A stretch of DNA of 14,991 nucleotides from Alphaproteobacteria bacterium. Lineage in GTDB: Bacteria; Pseudomonadota; Alphaproteobacteria; Puniceispirillales; Puniceispirillaceae. A model generated the notes under the pieces. It ran no database searches. It was not told where the DNA came from and saw only the letters and a program-made list of their open reading frames with translations. Every line of letters begins with the position of its first letter. Position 1 is the first letter of the stretch. The position numbers and the translations under genes were made by a program. The DNA lies in NCBI GenBank assembly GCA_011525265.1, contig WTHV01000172.1, forward strand, positions 1 through 14,991. Reading direction: 5' to 3'. Shown in pieces: positions 1 through 6,843 of this stretch.

Positions 1-332
1 CAGTTATTATAGAAGATATCAGCAAAGCTTGTTGAAATGACACAACGCACACCAAAATCAAGCAATGCCCATGGCGCGTGCTCACGTGATGAGCCACAAC
101 CAAAATTGTCGCCTGCCACAATAATTTCGGCCGAACGATAGCTTGGCTTGTTCAAGATGAAATCAGCAATTTCATTGCCATCATTATCAAAGCGCATTTC
201 ATGGAACAAATTTGCCCCAAGACCTGAGCGTTTGATTGTTTTCAAAAACTGTTTTGGAATAATCATATCTGTATCGATATTCATGATTGCCATTGGTGCA
301 GCCACACCGTGGAGTTTATCAAATTTTTGCAT
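1..332 (-). CDS. leuD: 3-isopropylmalate dehydratase small subunit LeuD (partial, C-terminus outside the window)
   Basis: LeuD is the small subunit of isopropylmalate isomerase. With LeuC it converts 2-isopropylmalate to 3-isopropylmalate in leucine synthesis, in the cytoplasm. Translating the minus strand from the ATG at 332-330 gives an open frame of 110 codons to the window edge, about half of the usual ~200 residues. It begins MQKFDKLHGVAAPM and contains the swivel-domain signature GDNFGCGSSREHAPWAL at residues 74-90, which is diagnostic of the family, followed by SFADIFYNN. The start lies 14 bp after the leuC stop. An AAGGGG ribosome-binding site overlaps that stop and sits about 10 nt upstream, supporting this start and a leuCD operon. 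No frame defect is visible in the part present. Confidence 0.96.
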   Translation of the reverse strand, partial: MQKFDKLHGVAAPMAIMNIDTDMIIPKQFLKTIKRSGLGANLFHEMRFDNDGNEIADFILNKPSYRSAEIIVAGDNFGCGSSREHAPWALLDFGVRCVISTSFADIFYNN

Positions 333-346
333 CGTCTAAACGCCCC

Positions 347-1753
347 TTATGCTAGGTCTCTGACATCAGTCAGATACCCTGTTACTGCTGCTGCGACTGC
401 CATTTGTGGGCTGACAAGATGTGTTCTGCCGCCACGACCTTGGCGGCCTTCAAAATTTCTGTTTGATGTTGAGGCACAACGCTCACCCTCAGCAAGCTTA
501 TCAGCGTTCATGGCAAGGCACATAGAACAGCCCGGCTCACGCCATTCAAAACCAGCTTCGACGAAAATCTTATCAAGGCCTTCTGCTTCTGCTTGCTCTT
601 TTACAAGACCAGAACCAGGCACAACCATCGCACGCATGCCATCTTTGACAGAACGACCCTCAGCGATAGATGCCGCAGCGCGCAAATCTTCGATACGGCT
701 ATTTGTGCATGAGCCAATAAACACCGTATCAACTTTGATATCTGTCAATTTCTGACCAGCTTCTAGACCCATATATTCAATCGCACGCTCGACCTTTGAC
801 TTTGTGGCCGCATCAGCAATCTCAGAAGGAACAGGAACAGCGCCATCAATACCAAGCGCATCTTCAGGGCTTGTACCCCATGTCACTGTTGGCACAATAT
901 CTTCTGCCTTTAGGACAACTTCTTTATCGTAAGTTGCGCCCTCATCAGATGGCAATGTCTTCCACCAAGCGATCGCTTTTTCCATCATCTCACCTTTTGG
1001 TGACATGGGACGCTCTGCCAGATAGGCAAAAGTTTTCTCATCAGGGGCAATCATACCCGCGCGCGCACCTGCCTCAATCGCCATGTTACAGACAGTCATA
1101 CGACCTTCCATGCTAAGAGCCATAATCGCATCACCGGCAAATTCAATCACATGACCTGTACCACCTGCTGTGCCGATTTTGCCAATAATGGCAAGCACAA
1201 TATCTTTGGCTGTTACAAGCGGGCCAACCTCACCTTGAACCGTAATGCGCATATTCTTCGCAGGCTGTTGGATTAACGTTTGTGTCGCAAGAACATGCTC
1301 AACCTCAGAGGTGCCAATACCGAAAGCAAGTGCGCCAAATGCGCCATGTGTTGCGGTATGCGAATCACCACAAACAATTGTCATGCCCGGCTGTGTGAAA
1401 CCCTGCTCAGGGCCAATCACATGAACGATACCTTGGCGGATATCATCCATCGCAAAATAAGGCACACCAAATTCAGCCGCATTCGCTTCGAGTGTTTCCA
1501 CCTGAATGCGTGATTCGGCATCAGCGATACCAGCTGATCTATCTGTTGTTGGCACATTATGGTCAGCCACAGCTAATGTACGGCTTGTGTCTTTAACGCC
1601 GCGACCTGCGTTGCGCAGACCTTCAAAAGCCTGTGGGCTTGTTACCTCATGAACAAGGTGGCGGTCGATATAAATAAGACAAGACCCATCATCTGATTGA
1701 TTCACCAGATGAGAGTCCCAGATTTTATCGAAAAGTGTCTTAGGTGAAGACAT
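347..1753 (-). CDS. leuC: 3-isopropylmalate dehydratase large subunit LeuC
   Basis: LeuC is the catalytic [4Fe-4S] subunit of isopropylmalate isomerase, of the aconitase family. It acts with LeuD in leucine synthesis. The protein has 468 residues, the normal length of the bacterial LeuC form. The N-terminus MSSPKTLFDKIWDSHLV is typical. GDSHTATHGAFGALAFGIGT lies at 129-148 in the substrate and cluster region. The three cluster-ligand cysteines are visible as C349 in IGSCTNSR and C409 and C412 in PGCSMCLAMN. The ATG at 1753 follows a strong AAGGAGG at 1764-1770 with a 10-nt spacer. leuD follows 14 bp downstream. It lies after rplS as in many alphaproteobacteria, but a 111-bp gap with a hairpin suggests it may have its own control. 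leuA and leuB are not in the window. Confidence 0.98.
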   Translation of the reverse strand: MSSPKTLFDKIWDSHLVNQSDDGSCLIYIDRHLVHEVTSPQAFEGLRNAGRGVKDTSRTLAVADHNVPTTDRSAGIADAESRIQVETLEANAAEFGVPYFAMDDIRQGIVHVIGPEQGFTQPGMTIVCGDSHTATHGAFGALAFGIGTSEVEHVLATQTLIQQPAKNMRITVQGEVGPLVTAKDIVLAIIGKIGTAGGTGHVIEFAGDAIMALSMEGRMTVCNMAIEAGARAGMIAPDEKTFAYLAERPMSPKGEMMEKAIAWWKTLPSDEGATYDKEVVLKAEDIVPTVTWGTSPEDALGIDGAVPVPSEIADAATKSKVERAIEYMGLEAGQKLTDIKVDTVFIGSCTNSRIEDLRAAASIAEGRSVKDGMRAMVVPGSGLVKEQAEAEGLDKIFVEAGFEWREPGCSMCLAMNADKLAEGERCASTSNRNFEGRQGRGGRTHLVSPQMAVAAAVTGYLTDVRDLA

Positions 1754-1763
1754 GAGAAGAAGA

Positions 1764-1770
1764 CCTCCTT
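1764..1770 (-). promoter_or_regulatory. Strong ribosome-binding site of leuC
   Basis: Reading the minus strand, AAGGAGG lies 10 nt before the leuC ATG. It is a full match to the anti-Shine-Dalgarno core and fixes the leuC start at 1753. Confidence 0.85.
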
Positions 1771-1815
1771 AGCTAGTCTGATCCGCGGGGCAGCAGCCTT
1801 TGCAAGTATCAGGCC

Positions 1816-1846
1816 AGAAGCCTTTTAAAAAGTCAAAAGGCCTTCT
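1816..1846 (-). terminator. Hairpin between rplS and leuC, possible terminator or leader structure
   Basis: The plus strand shows AGAAGCCTTTT (1816-1826), an 8-base loop (1827-1834) and AAAAGGCCTTCT (1835-1846). This gives 11 pairs with a single bulged base. It starts 18 bp after the rplS stop and ends 63 bp before the leuC start. No run of T follows the stem on the minus strand, so it is not a canonical Rho-independent terminator. It could be a weak terminator, an mRNA 3'-end stabiliser for the upstream operon, or part of the leuC leader. Confidence 0.4.
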
Positions 1847-1864
1847 ACATCAAAATTATAAGAC

Positions 1865-2245
1865 TTAAGACGCTGCTGCGTTGCTTGTTCTTGCTTTTTC
1901 AGCGATACGAGCCGCTTTACCTGTACGGCCACGCAAATAATATAGCTTTGCACGACGTACACGGCCACGGCGCAGAACTTCAATTTTCTGAACCTGTGGT
2001 GAGTGAAGCGGGAAAATACGCTCTACACCTTCGCCGTAAGAAATCTTACGAACTGTGAATGATGAGCTAATGCCCTTATTCTTACGCGCGATGCAAACAC
2101 CTTCAAATGCCTGTACACGCTCACGGCTGCCTTCGACAACACGGACGCTTACGCGCAATGTATCGCCAGCGCCGAATTCTGGCACAGGACGTTGCTCTAA
2201 TGATGCCTTTACGGCGTCTTGGCCGATTTGATCTACGATGTTCAT
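1865..2245 (-). CDS. rplS: 50S ribosomal protein L19
   Basis: L19 sits at the 30S-50S interface of the ribosome. The protein has 126 residues, slightly longer than the ~115 of E. coli owing to a short Ala/Ser-rich C-terminus. Family features are the N-terminal MNIVDQIGQD, the central GDTLRVSVRVVEGSRERVQAFEG written here as two parts (GDTLRVSVRV and EGSRERVQAFEGVCIARK), then SFTVRKISYGEGVER and the basic LRRGRVRRAKLYYLRGRTGK near the end. The start is an ATG preceded by AGGGGAG about 10 nt upstream. It is the last gene of the ffh-rpsP-rimM-trmD-rplS operon, 64 bp after trmD. Confidence 0.98.
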   Translation of the reverse strand: MNIVDQIGQDAVKASLEQRPVPEFGAGDTLRVSVRVVEGSRERVQAFEGVCIARKNKGISSSFTVRKISYGEGVERIFPLHSPQVQKIEVLRRGRVRRAKLYYLRGRTGKAARIAEKARTSNAAAS

Positions 2246-2309
2246 CTTACCATCTCCCCTAATTGGGTTTTATTTCGTTGGCTCTTGTGACAGACAGCGC
2301 CCTGTTTTG

Positions 2310-3053
2310 TCAACTTGATTCGCCACTATTTCCACTATTCTTGGCCAAAAAACGTTTCCAGATGTCTGGACGGCGCTCTTTGGTCAACTCTTTTGCTTGA
2401 TCTTCACGCCAAGCAGCGATTTTTTCATGATGGCCAGACGCCAGTATCTCTGGTGCCGCCATCCCATTCCACACACGCGGTTGCGTGTAATGATTATGTT
2501 CTAACAAGCCTGTCTCAAAGCTCTCTTGTAGATGGCCAATTTCTTTGCCCATCACGCCCGGTAGCAACCTTACGATGCTATCAAGCAGTATTTGTGCCGC
2601 CAATTCACCGCCAGACAAGATATAATCCCCAACAGAGACTTCCATCAGCTGATGATGGTCAATCACGCGTTGATCAAGACCCTCATAGCGGCCACACACA
2701 ATCACAACGCCCTCTTCTTGGGCAAGCGCGCGTGCAAGGCTTTGTGTCAGTGGCACACCGCGCGGCGACATATATATGCGTCGCCCTTTGGCACCTGCCA
2801 CATCCGCTAGGCCAGCTGATACCACGTCAGGCTTTAACACCATGCCATGACCACCACCAAGCGGGGCATCATCTACCGTGCGATGCTTGTCTGTGGCATA
2901 GTCTCTGATGTTTTTGACATCCAAAGACCATAAGCCATTTTCAAGCGCGCGCCCAGCAAGAGAGAGACCCAAAGTGGCAGGGAACATATCAGGGAATAAT
3001 GTCAGGATAGTCGCCTGAAACCCCTCATCATGTTCTGCCCGCATCTGCGCCAT
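2310..3053 (-). CDS. trmD: tRNA (guanine-N1)-methyltransferase TrmD
   Basis: TrmD methylates G37 of tRNAs reading CNN codons, using S-adenosylmethionine, and prevents +1 frameshifting. The protein has 247 residues, the usual size. The SPOUT trefoil-knot motifs are present: YMSPRG at 94-99, CGRYEGLDQR at 120-129 and VSVGDYILSGGE at 139-150. GLLEHNHYTQP at 182-192 matches the conserved tRNA-binding stretch. An early loop reads GGGHGMVLKPDV. The start chosen is the ATG at 3053, only 3 bp after the rimM stop, with GAGGG just upstream. The second Met at residue 4 lacks such a site. A small N-terminal extension precedes the family's usual start near TILTLFPDMF. Confidence 0.98.
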   Translation of the reverse strand: MAQMRAEHDEGFQATILTLFPDMFPATLGLSLAGRALENGLWSLDVKNIRDYATDKHRTVDDAPLGGGHGMVLKPDVVSAGLADVAGAKGRRIYMSPRGVPLTQSLARALAQEEGVVIVCGRYEGLDQRVIDHHQLMEVSVGDYILSGGELAAQILLDSIVRLLPGVMGKEIGHLQESFETGLLEHNHYTQPRVWNGMAAPEILASGHHEKIAAWREDQAKELTKERRPDIWKRFLAKNSGNSGESS

Positions 3054-3056
3054 ATG

Positions 3057-3596
3057 TTATCCCTCTTCAGGCTTACTATCATCAAGCCATTGCGGTGAGA
3101 TATCCATCACAAGGCGTTGTGCCTCATCATCAATCTCTGGTGCATAGCTATCAGCAAATGGCACCATCACAGGCTTTTTCCCTGACCTTTTAATCTCTAG
3201 GACAGTGCCTGCCCCAAAATCATAAATGCCGATGACAGGCCCGATTTCTTCACCAGCATGTCTGGCAACCACATGATAGCCAACCAAATCTGCATGGTAA
3301 AATTCATCATCCTGCAAATCTGGCATAGCCTGTCTTTGTACAAATAACAGCGCGCCACGCAATGATTCTGCTTCATTGCGCGATGTCACCTCTTTGGCCG
3401 AGCATAAAACAAAGCCTTTGGCGTGACTATGCGCCTTTATCGAAAGCTGGCGGCCATCTTCGAGCATCAATGCGCCATAAGATGTCAGAGCCATCGGGTC
3501 ATCACAAAAAGCTTTCACTTTAAATGCACCACGAACACCATGTGCCGAGGCAATGGCTCCTATTTCTATGCGCGTATCAGCCACATGAACCGCCAC
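3057..3596 (-). CDS. rimM: Ribosome maturation factor RimM
   Basis: RimM assists maturation of the 3' head domain of the 30S subunit and binds S19. The protein is 179 residues, normal for the family. The N-terminal RimM domain carries GAIASAHGVRGAFKV at 13-27. The C-terminal PRC-barrel domain carries DDEFYHADLVG at 96-106 and VPFADSYAPEID at 145-156. The first codon is GTG, not ATG. A second in-frame GTG lies at residue 5 (3584-3582) with GTGGCGG before it, so the true start could be four codons later. No strong ribosome-binding site precedes the upstream GTG. The gene lies 14 bp after rpsP and 3 bp before trmD, the classic operon order. Confidence 0.96.
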   Translation of the reverse strand: MAVHVADTRIEIGAIASAHGVRGAFKVKAFCDDPMALTSYGALMLEDGRQLSIKAHSHAKGFVLCSAKEVTSRNEAESLRGALLFVQRQAMPDLQDDEFYHADLVGYHVVARHAGEEIGPVIGIYDFGAGTVLEIKRSGKKPVMVPFADSYAPEIDDEAQRLVMDISPQWLDDSKPEEG

Positions 3597-3610
3597 GTAT
3601 CAAGACAGCT

Positions 3611-4108
3611 TTATGAAGAGGCTTCGTCTTCAGCAGGTGCTTCTTCAGCAGCAGCTTCTTCTGCCGGTGCGTCTTCAGCAACAGCTTCCTCAGCAGGTGC
3701 TTCTTCAGCAGGAGCGGCAGCAGCTTCTTCTGCAGCAGCAGCTTCAGCGGCAGCGGCTTCGGCAGCTTCAGCCGCTTTTTCGGCTTCAGCAGCTTCTTTT
3801 TCAGCGCGCTTTTTACCAGGTGCTGATTTCTTTGGCTGTTCGCGCAAAGTCACGGCTGACATCATTTCAACAGTTGAAAGAAGCTTCTGGACACGCTCAG
3901 TTGCCTGTGCGCCTTGACCAAGCCAATAGGCAATACGCTCACCATTCACAACCAAACGCTGTTCATTATCTTTGGCAACCATTGGGTTATAGTGACCCAC
4001 TTTTTCGACATAACGACCATCTCTTGGGGCAGATGCTTCTGCCACAACGATACGGTAGAAAGGACGCTTTTTCGCGCCACCACGAGCCAATCTAATTTTC
4101 AAAGCCAT
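3611..4108 (-). CDS. rpsP: 30S ribosomal protein S16 with a long Ala/Glu-rich C-terminal tail
   Basis: S16 is an early-assembly 30S protein. The first ~80 residues are a standard S16 domain: MALKIRLARGGAKKRPFYRI, then APRDGRYVEKVGHYNPM and the region around IAYWLGQGAQATERV. E. coli S16 is only 82 residues, whereas this protein is 165. Residues ~90-105 form a short basic linker (QPKKSAPGKKRAEKE). From ~106 to the end the chain is almost entirely Ala and Glu. Residues 132-161 are six exact pentads of the pattern A-P/V/A-A-E-E/D. Alphaproteobacterial S16 proteins often have some extension; this one is long and acidic. A GAAGGGA site precedes the ATG, and ffh lies 32 bp upstream. Confidence 0.97.
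   Translation of the reverse strand: MALKIRLARGGAKKRPFYRIVVAEASAPRDGRYVEKVGHYNPMVAKDNEQRLVVNGERIAYWLGQGAQATERVQKLLSTVEMMSAVTLREQPKKSAPGKKRAEKEAAEAEKAAEAAEAAAAEAAAAEEAAAAPAEEAPAEEAVAEDAPAEEAAAEEAPAEDEASS
3626..3715 (-). repeat. Six tandem 15-bp units within rpsP
   Basis: The plus strand shows six consecutive 15-base units, of which GTCTTCAGCAGGTGC and TTCTTCAGCAGCAGC are examples. They encode pentapeptides such as APAEE on the minus strand. The units differ at a few positions, mostly at the first two bases and in the third-to-last codon. The array is in frame, so gain or loss of a unit would lengthen or shorten the S16 tail by five residues without a frameshift. Confidence 0.9.
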
Positions 4109-4140
4109 TGTTCAAATTCCCTTCATTGAACGTTTTTTTA

Positions 4141-5688
4141 TTACTTTTTACGCTTCGGTTTTTTGCCAGAGCCACCCCTTGCAGGGCCGCCCATTCCTGG
4201 CAATCCACCTAGGCCGGGCAAACCACCCAACCCGCCTTTACCAAACATCTCGCCGCCCATACCAGCGGGCAGGCCAGATGATAATTTCTTCATTGCCTCA
4301 GCATCCATTTGCGGCATTTGGCCACCAGCAGCCATACCGCCGCCGCCGCCAAGACCGCCCATCATCGCTTTTAGACCAGCAGCACCTGCTTTTGAGCCCA
4401 TGCGCTTCATCATCTTTGCCATTTCTTGATATTGTTTCACGACGCGATTCACATCTTGCACAGATGTCCCAGACCCAGCGGCAATACGCTTGCGCCGTGA
4501 GGCATTTAGCAAGCCAACAGAGACACGTTCTTTTTTTGTCATGGATAAAATAATCGCCTCTTGGCGCTTTAGCATCGAATCATCCATGCCTGCCGCATTC
4601 AGCTGTTTTTGCATTTTGCCAATACCTGGCAACATTCCCAAAATACCGCTAAGGCCACCCATTTTTTGTAATTGGCGCAACTGATTAAGGAAATCATTCA
4701 TATCGAATTTGCCAGAGGCCATGCGCTTTGCCATGCGCATTGCTTCTTCTTCTTCGATGGCGGCCGCTGCTTTTTCAACAAGCGCAACCACATCACCCAT
4801 ATCAAGGATACGACCAGCTAGCCTGTCTGGCACAAATTCTTCAAGCGCGTCTTGCTTTTCGCCCATACCAACAAATTTGATAGGCATACCTGTCACATGG
4901 CGCATAGATAATGCCGCACCACCGCGCGAATCACCATCCATTCGGGTCAGCACAATACCGCTGACGCCAACAGCATCATGGAAGGCTTGTGCGGTATTAA
5001 CTGCGTCTTGACCTGTTAGCGCATCTGCAACAAGCAACACCTCATGCGGGTTTGTGGCTTGCTTAATAGCGCGCAATTCATCCATCAGATCATCATCAAT
5101 CGAAAGACGACCGGCTGTATCAAGGATGACAACATCATAGGCTTTTAGCTTTGCCATCTGCAAAGCGCGTTTGGCCAATTCTAACGGGGTCTCTGTATCT
5201 GATTCGGGCAGAACGCCAACATCTGCTTGTTCGGCTAGCACGCGCAATTGTTCACGCGCCGCAGGGCGTGTCATATCAAGTGAAGCCACCATAACATTCT
5301 TCTTATGGCGGTCTTTTAAGCGCAAAGCGAGCTTACCAGCGGTTGTTGTTTTACCAGAGCCTTGCAGACCTGCCATCAAAATCACAGCAGGCGGCGCCAC
5401 ATCAACAGCCAATGGCGCGGCATCACCACCCAACATCTCAACAAGGCCATCATGAACAATCTTAATGACTTGCTGATCAGGGCGAACCGATTTAATCGAG
5501 GCAGCACCAATCGCTTTTTCTTTGATAGAGGCGATAAAATGTTTTGCGACTGGCAAAGAAACATCAGCTTCTAGCAAAGCAAGACGCACTTCACGAAGGG
5601 CGGTTTCAACATCCGCTTCGCTCAAAGAGCCTTTCTTTGATAGGCCGTCAAAGACGGACTGAAATTTATCTTTTAACTGGTCAAACAT
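4141..5688 (-). CDS. ffh: Signal recognition particle protein Ffh (SRP54)
   Basis: Ffh is the GTPase of the signal recognition particle. With 4.5S RNA it binds signal sequences on nascent membrane proteins and docks with FtsY. The protein has 515 residues. An N domain (1-~90) is followed by the G domain, with the P-loop GLQGSGKTT at 107-115, DMTRPAAREQL at 138-148, DTAGR at 190-194 and TRMDGD at 248-253. The last is TR rather than TK, a variant I recall from alphaproteobacterial Ffh. FVGMGE sits at 272-277. The methionine-rich M domain covers ~325-435. The tail is Gly/Met-rich with GLGGLPG-type repeats and ends in a basic KKPKRKK. rpsP follows 32 bp downstream. The ribosome-binding site before the ATG is weak (TAGGG about 12 nt away). 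Confidence 0.98.
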   Translation of the reverse strand: MFDQLKDKFQSVFDGLSKKGSLSEADVETALREVRLALLEADVSLPVAKHFIASIKEKAIGAASIKSVRPDQQVIKIVHDGLVEMLGGDAAPLAVDVAPPAVILMAGLQGSGKTTTAGKLALRLKDRHKKNVMVASLDMTRPAAREQLRVLAEQADVGVLPESDTETPLELAKRALQMAKLKAYDVVILDTAGRLSIDDDLMDELRAIKQATNPHEVLLVADALTGQDAVNTAQAFHDAVGVSGIVLTRMDGDSRGGAALSMRHVTGMPIKFVGMGEKQDALEEFVPDRLAGRILDMGDVVALVEKAAAAIEEEEAMRMAKRMASGKFDMNDFLNQLRQLQKMGGLSGILGMLPGIGKMQKQLNAAGMDDSMLKRQEAIILSMTKKERVSVGLLNASRRKRIAAGSGTSVQDVNRVVKQYQEMAKMMKRMGSKAGAAGLKAMMGGLGGGGGMAAGGQMPQMDAEAMKKLSSGLPAGMGGEMFGKGGLGGLPGLGGLPGMGGPARGGSGKKPKRKK

Positions 5689-5724
5689 TTACCAATAAAC
5701 CCTACAAAACCTTATATCTTTCAT
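5689..5724 (-). other. Possible 11-codon leader ORF abutting the ffh start
   Basis: On the minus strand an ATG at 5724 opens MKDIRFCRVYW and stops with TAA, which is immediately followed by the ffh ATG. The tiny frame is in phase with ffh and has zero spacing. No ribosome-binding site is visible before it, so translation is uncertain. It may be chance. If translated, it could couple termination to initiation at the weakly marked ffh start. Confidence 0.25.
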
Positions 5725-5840
5725 GGCTATTATTGATTAGCAAAAATCCAACCAAAAACGCGCCCGTGCTCGAAAACTTCAAGGACGGACGGAACCCGCT
5801 AGGGTCATATAGACAGAAAAGATTTCCTGATTGTGGCCTA

Positions 5841-5870
5841 TCGATAACCGATAAAGCGTTATTTTGTCAA
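5841..5870 (-). promoter_or_regulatory. Candidate sigma-70 promoter for the ffh operon
   Basis: On the minus strand a perfect TTGACA (5870-5865) lies 26 bp after the ftsY stop. It is followed after 18 bp by TATCGA (5846-5841), which matches only the first three bases of the -10 consensus. The implied leader to the ffh ATG is about 145 nt. The leader contains a possible stem at 5733-5755 (TTGGTTGG, 7-base loop, CTAATCAA, with two G-U pairs). The -35 is convincing and the -10 is poor. Confidence 0.45.
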
Positions 5871-5895
5871 GCACTGCCTTAAAAAGACAGGCACT

Positions 5896-6843
5896 TTATT
5901 GCGCACTATCAGCTTGTGTCAGCGCGTCACTTTCAATCCCGATAAGCGCGGCCGCATAATCTCTTGCACCAAATGTTTGCAGATCATCAACACCCTCGCC
6001 CACACCGACCATATGAACAGGCAAGCCAAACCCATCACCAAGAGCCACAATAACCCCGCCTTTGGCAGAGCCATCAAGCTTGGTAATGATCATGCCTGTC
6101 AGGCTAGCTACTTCAGCAAAGGCCTTTGTTTGTGATATGGCATTTTGACCGACCGTCCCATCAAGCACAATGATGCTGTCATGAGGTGCGCTTTCATCAA
6201 ACTTGCCAATGACGCGGTGAATCTTGGCAAGCTCTTCCATAAGCTCAGCACGATTTTGCAGACGCCCTGCTGTATCAATGATCAAGACATCTGTTCCTGC
6301 TTTATGTGCTTGTTCCATCGCACGATATGCCAATGACGCCGCATCAGACCCTGCCTCACCTGTTATCACAGGCGTATCAGTACGAAGACCCCAGCCTTGC
6401 AATTGTTCTGTTGCTGCCGCGCGGAACGTATCACCCGCCGCAAGCATGACAGATTTGCCTTCATCTTGGAATTTACGGGCTAATTTCCCACAAGTTGTCG
6501 TTTTACCAGACCCATTCACACCCACTAATAAAATCACATGAGGGCGATTATCCGCATCTGCGATAAGCGGCTTTTCAAGCGGTGCTAATTTACGCTCAAG
6601 AATTTGCGCAAGAGCCAGGCGCCATTTATCAGCATCTGGCTCACCATCAAATTTCACCTGTCCCAATTCTGTCGCAATCGCAGCCGCAACATGAGGGCCC
6701 ATATCAGAGGCAATCAACGCCTCTTCTAAATCTTCGAGAGATTCGGCATCAATCTTCTTTGATTTAAACAACCCTGAGAGGCTGTCAGTCATCTTGTTTG
6801 ATGATTTTTTTAACCCAGCTGTTAATTTTTTAAACCAACTCAT
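5896..6843 (-). CDS. ftsY: Signal recognition particle receptor FtsY
   Basis: FtsY is the membrane-associated SRP receptor GTPase that pairs with Ffh. The protein has 315 residues, a compact form lacking the long acidic A domain of E. coli (~497 residues). An amphipathic basic N-terminus (MSWFKKLTAGLKKSSNKM) may mediate membrane contact. The NG domain shows GVNGSGKTT at 108-116, DTFRAAATEQL at 138-148, DTAGR at 190-194 and TKLDGSAKGG at 254-263. GVGEGVDDLQTF at 280-291 closes the domain. The variant LDGTVGQNA at 228-236 is near the usual LDATTGQNA. Its ATG overlaps the mtaB stop by 4 bp (6840-6843). After its stop there is no clear terminator, and the ffh promoter candidate follows. Confidence 0.98.
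   Translation of the reverse strand: MSWFKKLTAGLKKSSNKMTDSLSGLFKSKKIDAESLEDLEEALIASDMGPHVAAAIATELGQVKFDGEPDADKWRLALAQILERKLAPLEKPLIADADNRPHVILLVGVNGSGKTTTCGKLARKFQDEGKSVMLAAGDTFRAAATEQLQGWGLRTDTPVITGEAGSDAASLAYRAMEQAHKAGTDVLIIDTAGRLQNRAELMEELAKIHRVIGKFDESAPHDSIIVLDGTVGQNAISQTKAFAEVASLTGMIITKLDGSAKGGVIVALGDGFGLPVHMVGVGEGVDDLQTFGARDYAAALIGIESDALTQADSAQ

Noticed and set aside
309..755. A 148-codon plus-strand frame opposite leuC
   Set aside because: It mirrors a well-supported LeuC reading frame and has no family features of its own.
2309..2314. TTGACA on the minus strand at the trmD stop, as a promoter for rplS
   Set aside because: No acceptable -10 box at 16-18 bp; the match arises partly from the TGA stop context, and rplS is expected to be read from the upstream operon.
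2315..2908. A 197-codon plus-strand frame opposite trmD
   Set aside because: TrmD motifs are intact on the other strand; the antisense protein is His/Gln/Arg-rich without motifs.
3613..4095. Long open frames on the plus strand opposite rpsP, rich in Gln/Leu or Ser/Ala
   Set aside because: They are antisense products of the repetitive GCTTCTTCAGCAG-type tail sequence; no ribosome-binding site or recognisable domain.
5733..5860. 4.5S SRP RNA in the ffh-ftsY gap
   Set aside because: The conserved GGAAG-type tetraloop and asymmetric-loop sequence of SRP RNA is not present on either strand.
5875..5893. TGCCT/AGGCA hairpin after ftsY as a terminator
   Set aside because: Only five pairs, with no T run after it on the minus strand.
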